This document shows, piece after piece, positions 25,626 through 29,930 of a stretch of DNA of 29,930 nt (positions are counted from its first letter, which is position 1; each line of letters begins with the position of its first letter). The position numbers and the translations under genes were made by a program. The notes beneath the pieces are model-generated. The model did not search any database. It was given only the letters and a program-made list of their open reading frames with translations, and was not told the origin of the DNA. The stretch spans positions 1 through 29,930 of the forward strand of contig NZ_DATCQT010000147.1 in NCBI RefSeq assembly GCF_036569345.1, in the 5' to 3' direction. The stretch comes from Clostridium_AD sp036569345. GTDB taxonomy: Bacteria; Bacillota; Clostridia; Clostridiales; Clostridiaceae.

Positions 25626-25689
25626 TTAAAGTATAATAAATGCCTACATTCATATTATGGATGTAGGCATTTATTATACTTTAACTATT
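25621..25689. terminator. bidirectional terminator, 29-bp perfect stem
   Basis: Arms 25621-25649 and 25661-25689 are perfect inverted repeats with an 11-base loop. The left arm includes the ygiQ TAG stop and the right arm the last five codons of the convergent gene. A run of Ts follows on each outward side. Confidence 0.85.
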
Positions 25690-25886
25690 TTATTTATACT
25701 TTCTTCTTCTACTAATTCGCTTTTACTTAGCCCTTTTCTAAAATACCTTATTTGCTTATATTTGACTTTGTTCATCTCAAAATCTAAAACATCTATTCTG
25801 TCGCCTTTATAAATAACAGCTTTTTTATTACCTTTTAAAAATACATGTACTTCCATAGCTTTATTTGTTAGCTGAAAATCAGCCAC
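25674..25886 (-). CDS. hypothetical 70-aa protein
   Basis: The frame begins MADFQLTNKAMEVHVFLKG with GTG at 25886 and ends INKIVKV. AAGGA directly touches the GTG, an unusually tight spacing; ATG at codon 11 has no ribosome site. The protein is small, basic and partly beta-like (VHVFLKGNKKAVIYKGDRID, VKYKQIRYFRKG). A strong promoter lies upstream (25933-25961). I do not recognise a family. The 3' end lies inside a bidirectional terminator hairpin shared with ygiQ. Confidence 0.6.
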   Translation of the reverse strand: MADFQLTNKAMEVHVFLKGNKKAVIYKGDRIDVLDFEMNKVKYKQIRYFRKGLSKSELVEEESINKIVKV

Positions 25887-25932
25887 TCCTTCCCATATTC
25901 TAATTAACTAATATTTGTATACTACAATTTTA

Positions 25933-25961
25933 ATTATAATGCCATTATTTACATTTATCAA
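25933..25961 (-). promoter_or_regulatory. promoter of the 70-aa gene
   Basis: On the minus strand TTGATA (25961-25956), 17 bases, and TATAAT (25938-25933). This is the best promoter match in the window. Confidence 0.7.
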
Positions 25962-26126
25962 GGTGAAAGTAATAAGAAGTTAATAATAGTTAACCATTTA
26001 GTTAATAATGAATATAATATAAATAAAACTATCAATATACTTTTGAAGCAATATACTTTTAAAACAATCCATATATCTTTTTATTAAAAATCTAATATAG
26101 GTTTACTTCTAAAAGGAGATAAGACA

Positions 26127-26609
26127 ATGAATTGTAAAGCGTATTTATTGGATGCTAATATAGTTATAAATGTGTGGAATAAATATCCTAACTTGCTAGA
26201 TACTATTGAAAATAAAGAATGTATTGATTTTAAAATTTCTGAGGATATAGCCGGAGAGTTATCAGTAAAAGAGTATGTGAAATTCAATGACGACTTCGTA
26301 CTATCAAATAAATTCTTAAAATTATTAGGACATATGATTTCTAATGATAATTCTAGCTTTAATAATAAGCTTGTGAAAAGTGATTTTATTAAATATGAGC
26401 AAAATAATAAAATATATTTTAACAATGGTGATAAAATTTCTATAAATGACTATAGTCTTATTAATATCTGTGAAAGAAATAAAGATTATATTCTTGTGAC
26501 GGATGATAAAAAACTAATACGAAATGCAAAAATCATACTGAATTCTTCAAGGGCACTAAGTTTTAAAGAATTTCTAAATGAGTTAAAACAATTAAATATA
26601 TTACTATAA
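26127..26609 (+). CDS. orphan PIN-domain protein
   Basis: The 160-residue protein matches a PIN nuclease fold: Asp9 in YLLDANIVINVW, Glu44 in ISEDIAGELS, Asp108 in SINDYSLINICERN, and Asp126-Asp127 in ILVTDDKKL, the four acidic positions expected for metal-dependent RNA cleavage. It is longer than typical VapC toxins (about 130) and no antitoxin-sized gene precedes it within 240 bases, so a toxin-antitoxin role is unsupported. AAAAGGAG lies upstream of the ATG. It converges with the kinase-like gene at 26715 over a hairpin. The call rests on motifs. Confidence 0.65.
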   Translation: MNCKAYLLDANIVINVWNKYPNLLDTIENKECIDFKISEDIAGELSVKEYVKFNDDFVLSNKFLKLLGHMISNDNSSFNNKLVKSDFIKYEQNNKIYFNNGDKISINDYSLINICERNKDYILVTDDKKLIRNAKIILNSSRALSFKEFLNELKQLNILL

Positions 26610-26610
26610 T

Positions 26611-26664
26611 AAAATAGTATAAGAGGCTGCATCCTTAGAGGATTATAGCATCTTATACTATTTT
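26611..26664. terminator. bidirectional hairpin between the PIN and kinase-like genes
   Basis: AAAATAGTATAAGA (26611-26624) pairs with TCTTATACTATTTT (26651-26664), continued by imperfect pairing (GCT and ATCC with GGAT) in the loop. A T run closes each outward side only partly. Confidence 0.65.
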
Positions 26665-26714
26665 GCTGATGAAGTATTTTTTATATTATGAATGTTTTAC
26701 TATTAAAACAATAT

Positions 26715-27302
26715 TTATTTGATGTTTTTTTCTAAATATTGTCTAAATCTAAAATTCCACAATTCATATATTTTAGGCCGATTATCACTAACAACTGATA
26801 AAAATTCATCTACCACTCCTAAGTTGTTTAGGCCTTTCATTAGATGCCTTGGATAAACTACATTTTTAGAATAATTATTTTTAGGATCGATTACATTAAT
26901 CGAAAAATCATCCATTAAGTATAGATCTTTACACCTAATATCTAGTCTATGGAATTTAAGTTTTGAGAACTCCTCTATAAGCTTAATTATGTTTAGTGAT
27001 ATTTCTTTATTGATACCATGTTTTTTGATATACTTATCCAAACGTTGCCCGCTTGCATAATCTCGTACAATATAGTAAGACCCATGTTCATAAACTTTAG
27101 GAAAATATTTACTCTTTTTTGTTTTTACTAAGATATTATATTCATCCTCACATACTTTTTTATTTTTGAAAATCTTAATTACTCTTTTGTTAGGAAGTAA
27201 ATAAACTATTCCATTATGACCCGAACCCAGAAATTCTGAAGTCTTGAGCATTTTTTCAACTCTGCTGTTTAATTGAATGTAATAATTTTTGTCCTCATAC
27301 AT
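26715..27302 (-). CDS. minimal protein-kinase-like protein
   Basis: The 195-residue protein has a compact kinase fold: glycine loop LGSGHNGIVYLL (25-36), ATP-anchoring Lys43 in VIKIFK, Glu54 in CEDEYNIL, a hinge-like YYIVRDYASGQRLDKYI, the catalytic loop HRLDIRCKDLYL with Asp121, and a metal-binding IDPKN (Asp139) where DFG would be. The usual Asn of the catalytic loop is Asp126. The C-lobe is much reduced. It resembles the YrzF-type or RIO-like small bacterial kinases, and its substrate is unknown; activity is uncertain. The ribosome site (AAGAAG) is weak. Confidence 0.65.
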   Translation of the reverse strand: MYEDKNYYIQLNSRVEKMLKTSEFLGSGHNGIVYLLPNKRVIKIFKNKKVCEDEYNILVKTKKSKYFPKVYEHGSYYIVRDYASGQRLDKYIKKHGINKEISLNIIKLIEEFSKLKFHRLDIRCKDLYLMDDFSINVIDPKNNYSKNVVYPRHLMKGLNNLGVVDEFLSVVSDNRPKIYELWNFRFRQYLEKNIK

Positions 27303-27763
27303 ATTTTCATCTTCTTTATAATAGATATTACTTTATTATATGATTACAACTTGTAAGTATTTCCTATATATAGAAATAAACATTATATATAATTAATTAC
27401 AATATTGTACAAGCAAACCTTGATTATTACTATATTTAATAATATAATGATGAGGATTATATATACAATTAAATTATTAGCACAAAATTAGTTGAAATAA
27501 ACCTAACTAACACTAGACTTAAGGGTTGTTTTTTAGAGATGATTACATATTATGAAGAAACAACTATTATCATATATTTTATTAATGCAAACTTTTGTTC
27601 CATTTTAGAAAAAATTTAACAGGATTTTAAATTTTAGTCCTTAGTTCTATAAGTGTGCAGCTATTATCCTAGAAAAAAAGAAAACTTCAGTTGGTATATA
27701 AATTTTCTTCTGAAGTCTTTAATTAAGCCACTTTAGTGGAGTTATGAGGAGCGAGATTGAACA
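27303..27763. other. 461-base AT-rich region, structured leader before pullulanase
   Basis: No convincing gene is seen; an 18-codon frame near 27551 (MKKQLLSYILLMQTFVPF) lacks a good ribosome site. Two competing helices lie near the end: AAGAAAA (27678-27684) with TTTTCTT (27703-27709), and ACTTCAG (27684-27690) with CTGAAGT (27710-27716), the latter followed by CTTTAATT. A small hairpin CCACT-TT-AGTGG (27728-27739) then precedes GAGGAG (27746-27751). No -35/-10 pair stands out. Confidence 0.4.
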
Positions 27764-29653
27764 ATGGTAAAAGTATTAGATAGCCAAGAATTCATATACA
27801 ATGGCGAGGATTTAGGCGCAGTATATACTAGTTATAATACAACCTTTAAGGTTTGGGCACCTACCGTTGAAAAAATTACAGTAATAGTGTATAAAGATTT
27901 CAATGATGACATGGGAGAAAAACATGAAATGACCAAGGTAGAAAAAGGTATCTGGTATATTAAGCTCAATGGTGATTTTAAAAATAGATATTATAATTAT
28001 TTAGTGTCAAATGGTGGAGTAGAAAAGGAAACACCAGATATCTATACTAAGGGCGCAAGTTCTAATGGTGAAAAAGGTATGATTGTAGATTTTCTTTCTA
28101 TAAATCCTATTAACTGGGAGAATCACAAGAAACCTATACCAATAAATAGAACTGAGGCAGTAATATACGAAATTCATGTTAGAGATTTTTCTGTATCAGA
28201 AGACTCTGGAATTGAAAACAAAGGAAAATATTTAGCTTTTGCTCAAAAAAATACAAAGACAGCTGATGGAATTATTACAGGATTGGATCACCTTAAAGAT
28301 TTGGGAATAACTCATGTTCAACTTTTACCTGTTTTTGATTTTGCAAGTGTAGATGAGACTAGGGGTGGATATAATTGGGGATATGATCCTTATTTATATA
28401 ATGTACCCGAAGGTTCTTATGCTACTGATTCGCAAGATGGTACTGTTCGAATTAAAGAGTTTAAGACCATGATTCAAAATTTGCATGAAAATGGTATTAG
28501 TGTCATTATGGATGTTGTCTATAATCACACCTCTACTACAGGTAATTCACCAATGGATATCTTAGTTCCAGGATATTATTATAGAACAGATGATGATGGT
28601 AACTTTACTAATGGTTCAGGCTGTGGGAATGAAACAGCATCAGAGAGACCAATGATGAGAAAATTTATAGTAGACAGTATTAAGTTTTGGGCGAAGGAAT
28701 ATATGATTGATGGATTTAGATTTGATTTAATGGCCCTTCATGATATTGATACAATGAAAGAAGTGGAAAAGCAAGCTAAAATTATTAATCCGGATATTAT
28801 TATTTGTGGTGAACCCTGGACAGGTGGGCCATCATCATTACCTTCTTATATGCAACTAAGAAAAGGAAGCCAAAAGGGCATGCAGATATCTGTATATAAT
28901 GACGCTATACGAAATGCAATAAAGGGAGATAATGACGGTTGCCAGGCAGGTTTTGTAAATGGTGGAGTTGGACTTGAGGAAGAGGTTAAAAAAGGCATTG
29001 TTGGCAGCATTAAATATAACAATGAAATATACAATTTCTCACAAGATCCTGGAGAATCCATAAACTATGTAAGTGCTCATGATAATTTATGTTTATATGA
29101 TAAATTTGAAAAAAGCAATCCTGACAATACTTCTTTAGAAAGAGAAAAGATGAATAGATTAGCTTTATCTATAATCCTTACATCTCAAGGAGTGCCTTTT
29201 ATTCAAGGTGGAACAGAGATACTAAGGACCAAACAAGGAAATCATAATAGCTATAATGCTGGTGATGCTGTTAATGAAATAAGATGGAGTAGAAAAGCTG
29301 AATATTATGAAACTTATGAATACATCAAAGGGCTAATTTCCTTAAGAAAAAGCCAAAAGGTTATGACTTTGGACAATGCAAGTGATGTAAGAAAATCCTT
29401 GTTATTCCTTGAATCACCCTGTAATTGTGTGGCCTATGAATTAACATCTACCTTTATCGGGGATTATAGTAAATTAATAATAATTCATAATTCGAACACA
29501 GAAGGAATAAAGTTAATTTTACCAGATTGCGATGAGTGGAGAATTTTAGCAAATGAATATGAAGCCAATAAAGAAGGTGTAAATAAAGGGACTAAAACTT
29601 GTATTAATGAGGTAAGTGTACCATACCTCGCTACCTATATCTTATGTAAATAA
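27764..29653 (+). CDS. pulA: type I pullulanase, cytoplasmic
   Basis: The enzyme debranches alpha-1,6 linkages in pullulan, glycogen or amylopectin fragments. The 629 residues have no signal peptide. An N-terminal CBM48 domain (about 10-110; TTFKVWAPTVEKITVIVY) precedes the GH13_14 barrel and a C-terminal beta domain. All signatures are intact: YNWGYDP, region I DVVYNH, region II GFRFD with Arg319 and nucleophile Asp321, region III acid/base Glu350 in CGEPWTGG, region IV YVSAHDN with His439 and Asp440. The ATG is preceded by GAGGAG at a rather long 12 bases. It is a shorter paralogue of the membrane-anchored protein at 3590, which lacks these residues. It lies next to a metallophosphoesterase remnant. 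Confidence 0.93.
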   Translation: MVKVLDSQEFIYNGEDLGAVYTSYNTTFKVWAPTVEKITVIVYKDFNDDMGEKHEMTKVEKGIWYIKLNGDFKNRYYNYLVSNGGVEKETPDIYTKGASSNGEKGMIVDFLSINPINWENHKKPIPINRTEAVIYEIHVRDFSVSEDSGIENKGKYLAFAQKNTKTADGIITGLDHLKDLGITHVQLLPVFDFASVDETRGGYNWGYDPYLYNVPEGSYATDSQDGTVRIKEFKTMIQNLHENGISVIMDVVYNHTSTTGNSPMDILVPGYYYRTDDDGNFTNGSGCGNETASERPMMRKFIVDSIKFWAKEYMIDGFRFDLMALHDIDTMKEVEKQAKIINPDIIICGEPWTGGPSSLPSYMQLRKGSQKGMQISVYNDAIRNAIKGDNDGCQAGFVNGGVGLEEEVKKGIVGSIKYNNEIYNFSQDPGESINYVSAHDNLCLYDKFEKSNPDNTSLEREKMNRLALSIILTSQGVPFIQGGTEILRTKQGNHNSYNAGDAVNEIRWSRKAEYYETYEYIKGLISLRKSQKVMTLDNASDVRKSLLFLESPCNCVAYELTSTFIGDYSKLIIIHNSNTEGIKLILPDCDEWRILANEYEANKEGVNKGTKTCINEVSVPYLATYILCK

Positions 29654-29761
29654 TACATTAATCTTACTGTTGTGGTTTCAAGCGGAGTTGGAACCTGGGG
29701 CCCTCCTATAAGAATAGGAACAGCTTCAGAAATTGTTCAAGTAGAAATAAAGTTTAAATGA
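29654..29761 (+). pseudogene. C-terminal remnant of a metallophosphoesterase gene
   Basis: Directly after the pullulanase stop, in the same frame, runs YINLTVVVSSGVGTWGPP, then IRIGTASEIVQVEIKFK and TGA (29759-29761). This is the characteristic C-terminus of calcineurin-like metallophosphoesterases of the YkuE type (VSSGxGTxGxPxRxG..SEIV). No start codon, active-site motif or N-terminus remains. The hairpin at 29764 follows as the terminator of the lost gene. It is probably a deletion or recombination scar. Confidence 0.7.
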
Positions 29762-29763
29762 TA

Positions 29764-29797
29764 AAAAACCTGCATTCTTAAGAGAATGCAGGTTTTT
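29764..29797 (+). terminator. rho-independent terminator
   Basis: Arms 29764-29778 and 29783-29797 form a 15-bp perfect stem (core ACCTGCATTCT) with a TAAG loop and a T-rich end. Confidence 0.85.
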
Positions 29798-29810
29798 CCA
29801 GGTTGTTTAC

Positions 29811-29843
29811 AAACCCAGTATAATTTTTTATTATACTGGGTTT
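29811..29843. terminator. second, 14-bp hairpin
   Basis: AAACCCAGTATAAT (29811-29824) and ATTATACTGGGTTT (29830-29843) form a perfect stem with a TTTTT loop, 13 bases after the first hairpin. It may act for a convergent gene beyond the window. Confidence 0.7.
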
Positions 29844-29930
29844 ATTTTACATGTAGTTATGCGATAGCATTTTGAATTATGAATGAGTTAGAACAAAACA
29901 CTATATTTCGCATTAGAAAATCAAAAAACA

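Noticed and set aside
26127..26609. Toxin-antitoxin module
   Set aside because: No antitoxin-sized gene lies directly upstream or downstream on the same strand.
29764..29843. Terminal inverted repeats of an insertion element
   Set aside because: The two hairpins have different stems and no transposase or target duplication is seen; tandem terminators are simpler.

Overview
The window looks like a chromosomal segment of a low-GC, spore-former-type Firmicute close to Clostridium. The evidence is the very AT-rich intergenic DNA, strong AGGAGG or GAGGTGAT ribosome binding sites, frequent TTGNNN-17-TATAAT promoters, rho-independent terminators and clostridial small-protein families. No rRNA, tRNA, CRISPR array, transposase or phage gene is visible. 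All calls come from reading the sequence; no database search was run.

Layout. 1-3.2 kb: purine nucleoside phosphorylase (deoD), a catabolic-type acetolactate synthase, a 78-aa conserved protein, and a 43-aa basic peptide with its own promoter. 3.6-8.3 kb: a secreted, membrane-anchored pullulanase-like protein whose GH13 active site is mutated at several otherwise invariant positions, then a membrane-tethered alpha/beta hydrolase and a Trm11-like RNA methyltransferase. 8.3-11.3 kb: two tiny genes (one an lmo0937-type membrane protein on the minus strand), a ROK glucokinase, a DegV fatty-acid-binding protein and an unknown protein. 11.3-13.0 kb (minus strand): an MFS transporter preceded by a 19-codon ORF coupled to it by an ATGA overlap, and an unknown beta-rich protein.

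13.2-23.5 kb is the centrepiece: a Gram-positive Tad/Flp pilus locus. It holds a prepilin peptidase, a DegS/DegU-type two-component pair, then flp, tadE, a TadG-like gene, cpaB (with a C-terminal LysM domain), cpaE (with an intact-looking receiver domain), cpaF, tadB, tadC and a DUF192 gene. No secretin gene is present, as expected for a single-membrane cell. The placement of degS-degU between the peptidase and the pilin operon, and the receiver in CpaE, suggest phosphorylation control of pilus assembly; this is inference.

23.6-27.3 kb: a YgiQ-family radical SAM protein, a 70-aa unknown protein, an orphan PIN-domain protein and a minimal protein-kinase-like protein. Convergent pairs are separated by long hairpins, one with 29-bp perfect arms that enter both coding regions. 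27.8-29.9 kb: a second, cytoplasmic pullulanase with all GH13 catalytic residues intact, followed without a gap by the last 35 codons of a metallophosphoesterase gene (a remnant) and two strong hairpins. The final 87 bases (29844-29930) show nothing recognisable.

Working together: the intact cytoplasmic pullulanase and glucokinase fit intracellular use of alpha-glucan or glycogen-type polymers, while the catalytically altered, surface-tethered paralogue still carries carbohydrate-binding modules and may bind or sense glucan rather than cut it. The Tad pilus may give adhesion or motility on surfaces.
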